This document shows positions 39,356 to 50,410 of a stretch of DNA of 64,000 bases, one piece after another. Made by a program: the position numbers and the translations under genes. This DNA comes from Diploptera punctata (taxonomy: Eukaryota > Arthropoda > Insecta > Blattodea > Blaberidae): NCBI GenBank assembly GCA_030220185.1, contig JASPKZ010009649.1:62001-126000 (forward strand). Reading direction: 5' to 3'. Position 1 is the first letter of the stretch. Each line of letters starts with the position of its first letter. Below the pieces are notes generated by a model. The model saw only the letters and a list, made by a program, of their open reading frames with translations, searched no databases and was not told the DNA's origin.

Positions 39356-39972
39356 CAAACATTTAAGATAAAAAAACACCATACATTCATACTAAATGTG
39401 ACGAATATGGTAATGACAATATTACAAATTTTACATTATGACAGAGACCTGAATGGAATTTTACCACTTATTTTATGTATATGCCAGTGAGTACAGCAAA
39501 TCTTTCCTATAGAGGATGGACCTGCACCTTAAAACTGGATCCCATTTTTTAAATAAGAATAAATGTGGATTTAAAAACCTATTATGAAAAAAAAACATAT
39601 ATACCGTATATCTCAGCAGATAAGACGATAGTTGAACCATAAAAAAAAACTCAAAATCCAGAGTCGTCTTATAGGACAGATTTGATTGAAATTCATGTAA
39701 ATTAAAACCATTATAAAATGAAAAAATACCTCACCAATGCATTTAAAATCCTGCAAAATCCTCACAAACCGATCAGTTGACATGTGGGAGGGGAAACTGT
39801 TAGAGATTTAGTGAATCCCCGTGAGTACAGCTACTATCAAACCAGTCCTGAAAACATCAGGTTATTCAATTCTTTTGCAGTCTGTTTTGTGCAGTAAATA
39901 AACATGGACATTATTAACAGTGAGTGGAGAACATATTTTTAACAACTCACCTCATACAATTTCAAATTTCTT

Positions 39973-40015
39973 TGATACCAGCAGTTTCAGACAATATCTT
40001 GTTCCTCTTCAGTCA
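39973..40015 (-). ncRNA. Hammerhead-like ribozyme motif, PLE-B left arm
   Basis: Minus strand: stem I UGA (40015-40013) pairs with UCA (39975-39973). The core CUGAAGA is at 40012-40006, with one extra G, then stem II GAACAA/UUGUCU around GAUA with one mismatch. GAA follows at 39988-39986, then stem III AC...GGU with loop UGCU and cleavage-site A at 39976 (GUA). Confidence 0.6.
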
Positions 40016-40663
40016 TGATTTCCACTGATGAAATTCTCTGGTTGTTGATTTCTCTATGGACATCACCTCTTGTGCTGCCATCTTTGGTTGGGATTATAAA
40101 TTTTGAAATTAAATTTTTATCCACTGGAATATTGAAGTTCATAGATCGATATATATTCTTCTGAATGAATATCTTTTCCTAAACTGTCAATTCCAACGTT
40201 TATCTAATTGTTTCAAAAGTTTGCCTCTTTTTCAATTTTATTATGTGCAGCAATTGCTGATTTTTCAATTTCACAATTTTTAACATTTCTAAAATGTTCT
40301 TTAGTATGTGTTTCCAAATTCCTTTTTGTTTTTCCTATGTATACTTTGCTACAATCATTACAATTTATTTGATAAATTCCAGATTTCTTACTGTCAGGGA
40401 TGTTAATTTTTTTATTGGTACTTTTTTCCAGACTAAATTTATTTATTGGTGCCGAAGTAATGTTGTGTTTGTCAAAATTTTTTAAAATTTTCTATGTACT
40501 ACCAGATGGTAATTTTCTTGAATTTCTTCTTTTCTTTGTAGTGTAGAACAGTTTGTAGGGTAGAACATTCTTTAAGTTGTTTTACCTTTTGAATTTCTTT
40601 AATTTGTTTGATATTAATAATTAAATTAATGTTTTTATTACCTCACCTCATATCCTTTTTCTT

Positions 40664-40996
40664 CTATACTGCAGTTTCGGAGCTTATCTCCATCGTCGGT
40701 AGCCTCTGGTCGACCGGTGTTATGTCGTTTCTTGGCGGTTTCCTTCTTATTTCTATCGGTGGACCGATGAACCTCTGGATCAGGTCAAAATTTGCAGGAG
40801 TTTCAAAATTCATGAGTTTGTCTTTCTTGTTTTTTTGGATGTGGATTTTTTCCCAGACTGTGAGTTCCTTTAGTTTATCTGTTTGTTTGATTAGGCTAGC
40901 TTCTGTATCAATTAAATGTTTTTCAGACCAAGCATGGGCTGCTACAGCTGACTTGTCCACTTCACCCTTTTTTACATTTCTAAGGTGTTCCTTCAA
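40664..40996 (-). pseudogene. PLE-A endonuclease C-terminal part
   Basis: KEHLRNVKKGEVDKSAVAAH, SEKHLIDTEASLIKQTDKL and ELTVWEKIHIQKNKKDKLMN, then ETPANFDLIQRF. This follows the GIY and YIG strands, which lie in the adjoining frame (about 41000-41075). The end of the frame runs into the noncoding hammerhead region. Confidence 0.75.
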
Positions 40997-41025
40997 TCTA
41001 GTTTTTAAATTTCTTTTTGTTTTTC

Positions 41026-41841
41026 CTATATAGATTTTGTCGCAATCTTGACATTTGATCTGATATATTCCTGATTTATATTCTTCTCCAATTTTTCATT
41101 TTTGTTGGTTTTAATTATCTTGTTTAGGCTGTATTCATTCTTTGGGGCCAATCGAATGTTAAACTTATTGAAAATTTTCTGGAACTTGTGGTGTTTTAAA
41201 GGATGGTAAGTGAATTTTTTGAATCTTATGTTCTCTTCTGTTTGTTTTTTAAGTGTGCTTTCATTAATTAGTTTTTGCCTTTTAAACTTATTTATTTTCT
41301 TGTGTACCATGTTCTCTTCATAACCATTTTCTATTGCTACTTTAATTATGCATTCTTTTTCTTTTTCATATTTTTCATGGTTCAGGGGTACATTCACCAA
41401 TCTGTGTGTTAGGCTATTGAATACAGCTTCTTTGTGAGCGAAATGGTTGAATCCTGATGCCTTAATGTAGTTATCTTTATGTGTGTTCTTTCTGTATATT
41501 CCAAATTCTATTTTGTTTTTTTTTTCGTTTCTAGTTAGGTTTAGATCCAAAAATGAAATTTGTCTGTCAGTTTCATTTTCCATTGTGAATTTTACAGTTT
41601 TGCTCTGAAGGTTCAGGAGTTTTAAGGCATCTTCTATTTGTTTATGGTTTATAATGGCTATTATATCGTCAACATATCTGCGCCAAATTTGAACGTTTAA
41701 TGGGTGTCCCTTTGTGATTTTCTGTTCAAAACTACCCATGAATAAATTGGCCAGAAAGGGAGATAGGGGGTTCCCCATGGAAAGTCCAAAATTTTGTTTG
41801 TAGTATTTCCCATTGTATGTAAAGAACATTTGTTCGATCAC
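41026..41841 (-). CDS. PLE-A reverse transcriptase palm and linker
   Basis: The 271-residue frame is the best PLE RT here. FGLSMGNPLSPFLANLFMGS is RT motif B', IWRRYVDDIIAIINHK the catalytic YVDD, and QISFLDLNLTRNE motif D. The long basic linker follows (INKFKRQKLINESTLKKQTE, APKNEYSLNKIIKTNKNEK). Penelope RTs use YxDD and resemble telomerase RT more than LINE RT. The frame fails at the start of the GIY-YIG domain, which continues in another frame at 40664-40996. The N-terminal RT motifs are lost by 5' truncation. Confidence 0.88.
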   Translation of the reverse strand: MIEQMFFTYNGKYYKQNFGLSMGNPLSPFLANLFMGSFEQKITKGHPLNVQIWRRYVDDIIAIINHKQIEDALKLLNLQSKTVKFTMENETDRQISFLDLNLTRNEKKNKIEFGIYRKNTHKDNYIKASGFNHFAHKEAVFNSLTHRLVNVPLNHEKYEKEKECIIKVAIENGYEENMVHKKINKFKRQKLINESTLKKQTEENIRFKKFTYHPLKHHKFQKIFNKFNIRLAPKNEYSLNKIIKTNKNEKLEKNINQEYIRSNVKIATKSI

Positions 41842-42008
41842 AATTTTGTCAAAATGATGTATTCTTCTATCTTTTCCTTTTCCAAATATTGTTCGTTAAC
41901 CATTTTTCCAGAATATCAATGGTGGTTTCTCTTGGGACACTGGGAAACATGAAATTACATCAAAAGAAACTAACCTGTCAGTTGGATCTAATTCTGTGTG
42001 CTTTGATA

Positions 42009-42970
42009 TTATTCTCTTAGATTGAAACCATTTAATCTGGCTATATTTAGGATATTCTTGTATTCTTTCTTAACATTTTCTTCTTCTAGTGGGACATTTA
42101 TTAATCTATATAAGAGGCTATTAAATATTGTATGTTTATGTGCAGAAGTATTGAAGCCCATTGATTTGATATAATTATCAGTATGTGTATCCTTCCTGTA
42201 TACATCAAATTCAATTTTTTGAATTTTTTCATTCCTAATTATGTATAAATCTAAAAACAGAATTTGGTTTTCAATTTCTGATTCTATGGTAAATTTAATT
42301 GATACATCTTGCAGATTAAGTAATTTCAACGCATCATCTACAAGTTTAGAATTTATATCGAAATAATGTCATCCACATATCTGTACCAACTCTTGAAAAT
42401 CCATGGGTAAGCCTTGGTGATATGGCACTCAAAGTAATTCATGTATAAATTAGCCAAAAATGGCAAAAGAGGATTTCCCATAGATAACCCGAAACTTGTT
42501 TTGTGAAATTTGCCGTTGAAGGTAAAATAAGCATTGCGTATACAAAGTTTTGTAAGGTTGATATATTCCTCTAATACTTCTTTTTTTAATTCTAAAGAAC
42601 TCAACCATTTTTCCAAAAAATTCAACATTTTTTCTATTGGAGCACTTGGAAACAATGAAATAACATCGAAGGATACAAATCTGTCATTATGAACCACTCT
42701 AATGTTACTCAATTTATCAACTAGTTGTAAAGAATTTTTAATACCTTTGTTTTGGAATTCTGTACCAGCCAATTTGATAAGTAGTAACACGGTGACCTTA
42801 TATTATTAATTATAGGTCTCATTTTGTTCCCAATTTTATGGATTTTGGGGAGACCATACATTCTTGGATTGGAAGAATTTGGGACTTTCAATTTGAGTTT
42901 TTCTTTTTCAGAGATTATGTTCTTCATTTGTTTTATAGTTTTGTCAAATGTTTTTGGTAGGGGATCCATT
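42009..42970 (-). pseudogene. PLE-B reverse transcriptase, frameshifted
   Basis: Three frames cover the RT from the N-terminal side: LPKIHKIGNKMRPIINNIRS (motif 2 region), DRFVSFDVISLFPSAPIEKM (first catalytic Asp in FDVxSLFPSxP), LSMGNPLLPFLANLYMNYFE, WYRYVDDIISI, and then QILFLDLYIIRNE. Together they give nearly all RT motifs in order. At least two single-base shifts separate them. Confidence 0.82.
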
Positions 42971-43276
42971 TTTATTTCAAATATTCTTTAGATTCTAAAA
43001 AATTTTCCATCCTCTTGATATATTCTGATTTTTCTAAAATTACCATTTTATTCCCCTTATCAGCTTTAGAAAATATTATATTTTTGTTATTTATCTTTTT
43101 TTAAAATGGCCACTTAAAGAATGCTCTACTCTACAAACTGTTAGTAAGAAAAGAAGAAATTCGAGAAAATTACTTACCATCCGGTAGTACCTAGGAAATT
43201 TCAAAAAATGTTTGACAAATACAACTTTAATAATTAAATTAATGTTTTTATTACCTCACCTCATATCCTTTTTCTT

Positions 43277-43315
43277 CTATACTGCAGTTTCGGAGCTTAT
43301 CTCCATCGTCAGTAG
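43277..43315 (-). ncRNA. Hammerhead-like ribozyme motif, PLE-A copy 2 left arm
   Basis: Identical in layout to 44686-44724, in the opposite orientation: CUA, CUGACGA, U, GGAG/CUCC, GAA, AC-UGCA-GU, A, UAG. Confidence 0.65.
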
Positions 43316-44685
43316 CCTCTGGTCGACCGGTGTTGTTATGTCTTTCTTGGCGGTTTCCTTCTTACTTCTGTCGGTGGACCGATGAACCTCTGGATTAGGT
43401 CAAAATTGCGGGAGTTTCAAAATTCATGAGTTTTTCTTTTTTGTTTTTTGGATGTGGATTTTTTCCCAGACTGTGAGTTCCTTTAGTTTATCTGTTTGTT
43501 TGATTAGGCTAGCTTCTGTATCTATTAAATGTTTTTCAGACCAAGCATGGGCTGCTACTGCTGACTTGTCCACTTCACCCTTTTTTACATTTCTAAGGTG
43601 TTCATTCATCTAGTTTTTAAATTTCTTTTTGTTTTCCTATATAGATTTTGTCGCAATCTTGACAGATCTGATATATTCCTGATTTATATTCTTGTCCAAT
43701 TTTTTCATTTTTGTTGGTTTTAATTATCTTGTTTAGGCTGTATTCATTCTTTGGGGCCAATCGAATGTTAAACTTATTGAAAATTTTCTGGAACTTGTGG
43801 TGTTTTACAGGATGGTAAGTGAATTTTTTGAATCTTATGTTATCTTCTGTTTGTTTTTTAGTGTGCTTTCATTAATTAGTTTTTGCCTTTTAAACTTATT
43901 TAAATAACTTATTTAAATAAATTTAAAAGGCAAAAATAACTTATTTAAATAAGTTTAAAAGGCAAAAAACTAATTAATGAAAGCACACTTAAAAAACAAA
44001 CAGAAGAGAACATAAGATTCAAAAAATTCACTTACCATCCTGTAAAACACCACAAGTTTCATTAATTAGTTTTTGCCTTTTAAACTTATTTAAATAAGTT
44101 TAAAAGGCAAAAACTAATTAATGAAAGCACACTTAAAAAACAAACAGAAGAGAACATAAGATTCAAAAAATTCACTTACCATCCTGTAAAACACCAAAGT
44201 TCCAGAAAATTTTCAATAAGTTTAACATTCGATTGGCCCCAAAGAAAGAATGAATACAGCCTAAAACAAGATAATTAAAACCAACAAAAATGAAAAAATT
44301 GGACAAGAATATAAATCAGGAATATATCAGATCAAATGTCAAGATTGCGACAAAATCTATATAGGAAAAACAAAAAGAAATTTAAAAACTAGATTGAATG
44401 AACACCTTAGAAATGTAAAAAAGGGTGAAGTGGACAAGTCAGCAGTAGCAGCCCATGCTTGGTCTGAAAAACATTAATAGATACAGAAGCTAGCCTAATC
44501 AAACAAACAGATAAACTAAAGGAACTCACAGTCTGGGAAAAAATCCACATCCAAAAAAACAAAAAAGAAAAACTCATGAATTTTGAAACTCCCGCAAATT
44601 TTACCTAATCCAGAGGTTCATCGGTCCACCGACAGAAGTAAGAAGGAAACCGCCAAGAAACGACATAACACCGGTCGACCAGAGG

Positions 44686-44724
44686 CTACTGACGATGGAG
44701 ATAAGCTCCGAAACTGCAGTATAG
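44686..44724 (+). ncRNA. Hammerhead-like ribozyme motif, PLE-A copy 2 right arm
   Basis: Stem I CUA (44686-44688) pairs with UAG (44722-44724). The core CUGACGA is at 44689-44695 with one extra U (44696). Stem II GGAG (44697-44700) pairs with CUCC (44706-44709). GAA is at 44710-44712. Stem III A-C/G-U with loop UGCA is followed by cleavage-site A44721, giving GUA. It is compact, and the same in copies at 43277, 48476 and 50716. Confidence 0.65.
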
Positions 44725-45203
44725 AAGAAAAAGGATATGAGGTGAGGTAATAAAAACATTAATTTAATTATTAAATTAAACCTCATAGTGTTCTTTCCCT
44801 GTGAAAGTTAAATAAATACAACATTACTTCGGCACCATAAATAAATTTAATCTGGAAAAAACTTGTAAGTACCAATAAAAAAATCAACATCCCTGATAGT
44901 AAGAAATCTGGAATTTATCAAATAAATTGTAATGATTGTAGCACACAGTATACATAGGAAAAACAAGAAGGAATTTGGAAACACGCACTAAGAACATTTT
45001 AGAAATATTAAAAATAGTGAAATTGAAAAATCAGCAATTGCTGCACATAGTTTCCTAGAACATCATAAAATTGAAAAAGAGGCAAAACTTTGATATAATT
45101 AGATAAAAATTTAATTTCAAAATTTATAATCCCAACCAAAGAGGGCAGCACAAGAAGTGATGTTCATAGATAAATCAACAACCAGAGAATTTCATCAGTG
45201 GAA

Positions 45204-45246
45204 GTCATGAAGAGGGACAAGATATTGTCTGAAACCGCCGGTATCA
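45204..45246 (+). ncRNA. Hammerhead-like ribozyme motif, PLE-B right arm
   Basis: Core AUGAAGA (45207-45213; the first C is changed to A), one extra G, stem II GGACAA (45215-45220)/UUGUCU (45225-45230), GAA (45231-45233), stem III ACC/GGU with loop GCC, and A45243 (GUA). Stem I is poor here, so probably an inactive version of 39973-40015. Confidence 0.5.
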
Positions 45247-45368
45247 AAGAAATTTGAAATTGTATGAGGTGAGTCATTAAAAATATGTTCTCCACTCACT
45301 ATTAATGATATAACCTCATAATGTTTACTTCCTAACATTAATTTAAATATGGACATTATTGCTTATAT

Positions 45369-45682
45369 GTCCACCGCTGTGGTCTCGAGGTAGCTTGCTG
45401 CCTTGTCACGCAGCGGGCCCAGGTTCAATCCCAGGTCGGGGCAGTTTTTCTGGGTGAGGTTTCTATCGGGGTTTTCCTCACCTGTAAGACAAATGTCAGG
45501 AAAACTTTAAGGCCCAAACAGTCCCCGAAATCATATGGCCATCATCATCATCATCCTTCACCGGTGTGGAAAGCAACGGGAAGCTACCACACCTACAATT
45601 CCCTAGTAAAGCTGCAAGGATAGCATGAAAATGCTACGATTGCAGTGAAGGACCTGCCTTTGGGCAGAATTACTATGGATGG
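45369..45682 (+). mobile_element. tRNA-derived SINE (V family), copy 2, 11-bp TSD
   Basis: ATTGCTTATAT is at 45358-45368 and 45683-45693. Same head (GGTCTCGAGGTAGCTTGCTG, B box AGGTTCAATCCCAGG) and body as 19436-19760, with the CATCATCATCATCC run internal. It inserted next to PLE-B in the DNA-transposon remnant. Confidence 0.9.
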
Positions 45683-46301
45683 ATTGCTTATATTGCATTG
45701 TTTCTTTTAATTATTAATATAGTGTTATTATTACTATGCATGATGCAAAGGGCACTGTATAACATTTAAATATGTAGATAACTATCTTTGGGTTTGATAG
45801 TAGCATAACAAGAAATTCTCACGCGGCAAGTTTTCCTTCCTTATCATAACAATCTCCTTTCCCCTCTACCGCCTTCCATGCGACAGGTCTCACCTCTCGT
45901 GCTAGTACAACTTACCGAAAGTGTAGCAGTGTTGCCGGTCGAATGAAAATAAAATGTATTTATTTATCATAATGAGGGGTTAAAATATTAACAATATGTA
46001 ACATAAAATTTAATTTGAAAAATTACAAATACGCTAATTTTGTATACGCTATACAGTAAGCTAGTAATGAAGTAATGACCAGTGATCTAAACTAAATTCA
46101 CTAAATTGATAAATTTGGGGGTCGTCTTATAGCACAGATATATGCTAAAACTATAAAACTTTGACAAAAAATCTATACCTCGTCTTATCTGAAGGTCGCC
46201 TTAACTGCCGAGATATACGGTAACTGTAAAATAATACCTGTAATTTTTCTTTTTTTTGTATTAAATGATGTAGATCATTTGAGAACCAGTTTCTATCTTA
46301 C

Positions 46302-46378
46302 CTTAAAATGTCCAAGTTCAAAATTTGTTGTGCTTCTCACTGGAATGAATCGGTCGCCACCATGTGGAGTTTTCGCAC
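46302..46378 (-). CDS. fzy: fizzy/CDC20 coding exon 3 (C-box)
   Basis: This small 77-nt exon encodes GAKTPHGGDRFIPVRSTTNF followed by ELGHFK. DRFIPVR is the C-box (family consensus D/E-R-F/Y-I-P-x-R), which binds the APC/C and is needed for activation. Drosophila fizzy has the closely similar GGDRFIPNRAATNFELAHF. The acceptor is AG at 46380-46379 and the donor is GT at 46301-46300. Two nt complete the Gly codon begun in exon 2, and the exon ends in phase 0. Confidence 0.92.
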
Positions 46379-46484
46379 CTGGATCAACCAAGTAAATACA
46401 TAAATTATTTTTGTCTGGAAGTATAGCATGTCATCAATACTTTTTTAATTTGCAAAAAGATTAATGTAGTAAGAAATAAAATTA

Positions 46485-47040
46485 ATACTAAAATTTAAAA
46501 TAAATTCTTCAATGCCTCATATCCTGTCTTCTAATTATTCCAGTTTCGAAACCTTATCAGTTTCAACTTCAGTCATTTTATGACTGCTGTTCTGTCGTCT
46601 AGAAGCACTGCTTCTTACTCCATCTGTTAGTGGACTGATGAACCTCCAAATCGAATCAACTTCCTGGGGATTTCAAAATTAATTCATTTTTCTTTTTTAA
46701 TGTGAATTTTTTCCCAAACTGTAAGCTCTTTAGATTTTCTGTTTTAAATAATTAGCCTTTCTTTTAAATTGATGGGAAATTATCCACATAAAAAATAACA
46801 AGAAAGAAAGATTACTAAATTTTGAAATTCCCAGGGAACTTGATTTCATTTGGAGGTTCATCAGTCTACCAACAGATGGAGTAAGAAGCAGTGATGCTAG
46901 ATGATAGAACAGGAGTCCTGAAAATACTGCAGATGAAACTGGTCTAATTAGAAGACAGGATATGAGGTGAGATAATAAAGAATTTATTTTAAATTTAAAG
47001 TTAAATTGTAAAATATACCTCATAGTGATATTTCCTAAAT
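46485..47040. mobile_element. Palindromic PLE-derived element, ~240-bp arms (family G)
   Basis: The left arm (AAAATAAATTCTTC, CTCATATCCTGTCTTCTAAT) and right arm (ATTAGAAGACAGGATATGAG) are inverted copies and extend into endonuclease C-terminal coding (rc of TGGGAAAAAATTCACATT and TTTTGAAATYCCCAGGRAA). The centre is near 46770. The right tail is CCTCATAGTGATATTTCC. The left arm keeps a CUGAAG...GAAAC hammerhead-like core. No TSD found. Confidence 0.8.
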
Positions 47041-47215
47041 AGTTCAAGCAAAACTTAATATATTTAAAAAAATGTAAATCAAATTACTAAAGATATATGA
47101 TTTATTTTAGGAAGCAATATTTTGAGGTTCTTTTAATCAAGTTTTTTTGAGTCTGTAATCATCTTACCTCAATTTAATGTTGATTTGTTCTCGAACATGT
47201 TTCGATATAATCTTT

Positions 47216-47636
47216 CTGGCCAAGAAGGGTAGCAAAACTGTTTCGAACCCAACTTCTACTCCAGTTTCCTTTCACTCTATCAAAAGAATTATCTCAAATA
47301 AATATATCAATAAACTTAGAGAAGAATACACCACCAAAACTGGAAAGGAATGGGAAAATCTACAAGCTTATGACATTACTACATTACAAAGAAAATCTGC
47401 AGTTGCAATATTCAGACTGCTAACGGGACATGACTGCCTGAATAAACACCTACACAGACTTGGCATAACAGATTCACCTAAATGCCCTTTTTGCAATTTA
47501 AATGAAGATATGGAAAGAAACCATCTCCTCCGTTGTCCAGCTTTTGTAGAAGAGACCAGCCTTTCTGCTAAATATTGGAGTGCAAGAGAGCGAATGATTT
47601 CATTATCAAGTGCTCGACATTAGATACCAACCAACC
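47216..47636 (+). mobile_element. 5'-truncated RNase H LINE, 8-bp TSD
   Basis: ATAATCTT is at 47208-47215 and 47637-47644. It begins inside the RNase H domain end (FLAKKGSKTVSNPTSTPVSF) and runs to the same stop and TACCAACCAACC end as the copy at 24934-28109. The 140-codon frame is open through the zinc knuckle CPFCNLNEDMERNHLLRC. High similarity between copies implies recent activity. Confidence 0.92.
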
Positions 47637-48475
47637 ATAATCTTCTGTCATCTTCAGCTTGACCAGACTGATGAGTTTTATTTTGTGAACCCTGGATGTC
47701 GATATCAGCTCCCTCTTCCAGCTGACCGAAGAACTTCCATACAAGGTCACATTCCCCAAATGGTGAGTTTGTTTGTATTTTCTAAATGTTTTATTAATGT
47801 AGTGTTTGAATTTACTTGTTTTTTCAGCCCAAACATGAACAGCAACTGCTGATTTGTCTATTTCCCCATTTTTAATATTTCTTGTGTGTTCATTGGTTCT
47901 AATTTTCAGGTCTCTTTTTGTTTTCTATATATATATATATATATATCTTTTCACAACCAGTACATTCAATTTGATATATTCCTGATTTTTTACTTTGATT
48001 TATTTTTCCATTTTTGTTGTTTTTTATTAGTTTAAATAAACTGTGGTCATTTTTTGGTGCTAATTTAATATTAAATTTGATATTTTTTGGAATTTATTGT
48101 GTGCCAAAGGGTGATATGTGAATTTCCTGTATTTTTTACTGGTGGTTTTTCTTTTTCAAGAATGCTTTTGTTGATCATTTTTTGTTTCTTATACTTTTCT
48201 ATCCTTTTGATGTTTTTATTATTAATTTAACATTTCTCAATGAAAGATAAATTATATTTGAAGAGAAAAATTTTCGCCTAGACCGAGACTCGAACCCGGG
48301 ACCTTTGGCTTGCCGGGCCAAATGCTCTACCAACTGAGCTACCGAGGCAAGTTACGATCTAGATGCAAATTTTCTCTTATATACGTTGTAATTCCCTCTC
48401 ACCAAATGCTTTTGAAACCATTGTTTCTATAATTAAATTAATGTTTTTATTACCTCACCTCATATCTTTTTTCTT

Positions 48476-48514
48476 CTATACTGCAGTTTCGGAGCTTATC
48501 TCCATCGTCAGTAG
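48476..48514 (-). ncRNA. Hammerhead-like ribozyme motif, PLE-A copy 3 left arm
   Basis: Same 39-nt layout as 44686-44724 with all core bases (CUGACGA, GAAA, GUA) kept. Confidence 0.65.
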
Positions 48515-50410
48515 CTCTGGTCGACCGGTGTTATGTCGTTTCTTGGCAGTTTCCTTCTTACTTCTGTCGGTGGACCGATGAACCTCTGGATTAGGTCAAA
48601 ATTTGCAGGAGTTTCAAAATTCATGAGTTTTTCTTTTTTGTTTTTTGGATGTGGATTTTTCCAGACTGTGAGTTCCTTTAGTTTATCTGTTTGTTTGATT
48701 AGGATAGCTTCTGTATCTATTAAATGTTTTTCAGACCAAGCATGGGCTGCTACTGCTGACTTGTCCACTTCCCCTTTTTTACATTTCTAAGGTGTTCCTT
48801 CAATCTAGTTTTTAAATTTCTTTTTGTTTTTCCTATATAGATTTTGTCGCAATCTTGACATTGATCTGATATATTCCTGATTTATATTCTTGTCCAGTTT
48901 TTCATTTTGTTGGTTTTAATTATCTTGTTTAGGCTGTATTCATTCTTTGGGGCCAATCGAATGTTAAACTTATTGAAAATTTTCTGGAACTTGTGGTGTT
49001 TTACAGGATGGTACGTGAATTTTTGAATCTTATGTTCTCTTCTGTTTGTTTTTTAAGTGTGCTTTCATTAATTAGTTTTTGCCTTTTGAACTTATTTATT
49101 TTCTTGTGTACCATGTTCTCTTCATAACCATTTTCTATTGCTACTTTAATTATGTATTCTTTTTCTTTTTCATATTTTTCACGGTTCAGGGGTACATTCA
49201 CCAATCTGTGTGTTAGGCTATTGAATACAGCTTCTTGTGAGCGAAATGGTTGAATCCTGATGCCTTAATGTAGTTATCTTTATGTGTGTTATATTCCAAA
49301 TTCTATTTGTTTTTTTCGTTTCTAGTTAGGGTTAGATCCAAAAATGAAATTTGTCTTTCAGTTTCAGTTTCCATTGTGAATTTTACAGTTTTGCTCTGAA
49401 GGTTCAGGAGTTTAAGGCATCTTCTATTTGTTTATGGTTTATAATGGCTATTATATCGTCAACATATCTGCGCCAAAATTTGAAAGTTAATGGGTGTCCC
49501 CTTGTGATTTTCTGTTCGAAACTACCCATGAATAAATTGGCCAGAAAGGGAGATAGTGGGTTTCCCATGGAAAGTCCAAAATTTGTTTGTAGTATTTCCC
49601 ATTGTATGTAAAGAACATTGTTCGATGCACAATTTTGTCAATATGATGTATTCTTCTATCTTTTCTTTTCCAAATTATTGTTCGTTAACCATTTTTCCAG
49701 AATATCAATGGTGGTTTCTCTTGGGACACTGGGAAACAATGAAACTACATCAAAAGAAACTAACCTGTCAGTTGGTTCTAATTCTCTGTGCTTGAAATCC
49801 TCTATCAATTCCAAAGAATTGTCGATTGAAAGTTCTCAAACCCTCCCATATTCTTGTATTCGCTACATAACCATCTAGCTATTTGGTATGATGGGGACCC
49901 TATACAGTTGATAATGGGTCTCATTTTGTTTCCTGCCTTATGTGTTTTCGGGAGGCCGTGCATATTAGGGTTTTTAGGGTTGGGAACCTTTAGGTAAAAC
50001 TTCTTTTGTTTGGTTAGGATATTGTTTACTTTCTTGAGGGTGTTGTCCACCTCTTTGATGCATTTCGGAAGTGGGTTAGATTTAATTTCAGTGTATTCAG
50101 TTGATTCCAAAAGGTTGTACATTCTGTTTTTATAATCAACAATGTCCATGATTACTATTTGATTTGCTTGTCAGCTTTTGTGACTATTACATTTTCTTGT
50201 TTATTTCTTGATGATTTTCATGTTTCCCTTTCCCGTTTTGTTTATAGGATTTTCTTTGATCTCCTCAATAATTTTTGCGCATTCATTTCTAATCAAGACC
50301 TTCTCTTCTGTGTTCATTCCTTCTATGGCAATTTCTATGTCTGCTACGTAATCATCTATATTGTTAGAGAAGTTCACACATGTTTTTAGGCCTAGTTCCA
50401 ATATTTCCAT
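48508..50410 (-). pseudogene. PLE-A RT and endonuclease ORF, frameshifted
   Basis: Successive minus-strand frames give KNPNMHGLPKTHKAGNKMRP (about 49930-49990), the SMGNP...FLANL region (about 49510-49570), RYVDDI-like (about 49450-49480), KYEKEKEYIIKVAIENGYEE, KINKFKRQKLINESTLKKQT and SAVAAHAWSEKHLIDTEA. Order from N to C is N-terminal domain, RT, linker, GIY-YIG, as expected. At least six frameshifts. Confidence 0.82.

Larger units (their letters stand above)
40617..42001 (-). mobile_element. PLE-A copy 1, 5'-truncated, ~10-bp TSD
   Basis: TTTGATATTA is at 40607-40616 and 42002-42011, inside the PLE-B coding region. It has an arm, endonuclease and RT up to about motif 4. There is no tail on the left; the element begins ATAATTAAATTAATG as copy 2 does. 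It joins PLE-B codons cleanly when removed. Confidence 0.88.
43230..44813. mobile_element. PLE-A copy 2: 1.6-kb palindrome, ~13-bp TSD
   Basis: AAATACAACTTTA (43217-43229) and AAATACAACATTA (44814-44826) flank it. Minus-strand arm, endonuclease and linker (43230 to about 43915) face a plus-strand copy (about 44060-44813) with the PLE-A tail (CTCATAGTGTTCTTTCCCTG). The centre (43900-44130) repeats ACTTATTTAAATAAGTTTAA several times in both orientations. Confidence 0.88.
39916..45348. mobile_element. PLE-B composite with 12-bp TSD, holding two PLE-A copies
   Basis: ATGGACATTATT is at 39904-39915 and 45349-45360. A minus-strand copy (arm, endonuclease, RT; 39916 to about 43130) is followed by a plus-strand copy of the linker, endonuclease, arm and tail (about 43131 to 45348, ending CCTCATAATGTTTACTTCC). 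PLE-A copies at 40617-42001 and 43230-44813 interrupt it. Confidence 0.9.
39604..46220. mobile_element. DNA transposon TIR pair (pogo/Tigger-like) split by insertions
   Basis: TA dinucleotides flank ends that read CCGTATATCTCAGCAG on the left and the complement of CTGCCGAGATATACGG on the right. GTCGTCTTATA motifs lie just inside both. With the PLE-B composite (39916-45348) and SINE (45369-45682) removed, the host element would be under 1 kb and noncoding. The superfamily guess rests on TA and the ends only. Confidence 0.65.

Noticed and set aside
40608..41033. Plus-strand open frame with Phe/Leu/Ser-rich, membrane-like protein
   Set aside because: It is the reverse complement of the PLE-A endonuclease and UTR. 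Similar hydrophobic antisense frames appear at every PLE copy.
41026..41841. Telomerase or host GIY-YIG repair nuclease (SLX1-like)
   Set aside because: RT YVDD plus GIY-YIG in one ORF, repeated many times with TSDs, is the Penelope layout; no telomerase RNA-binding domain and no telomeric TTAGG repeats are present.
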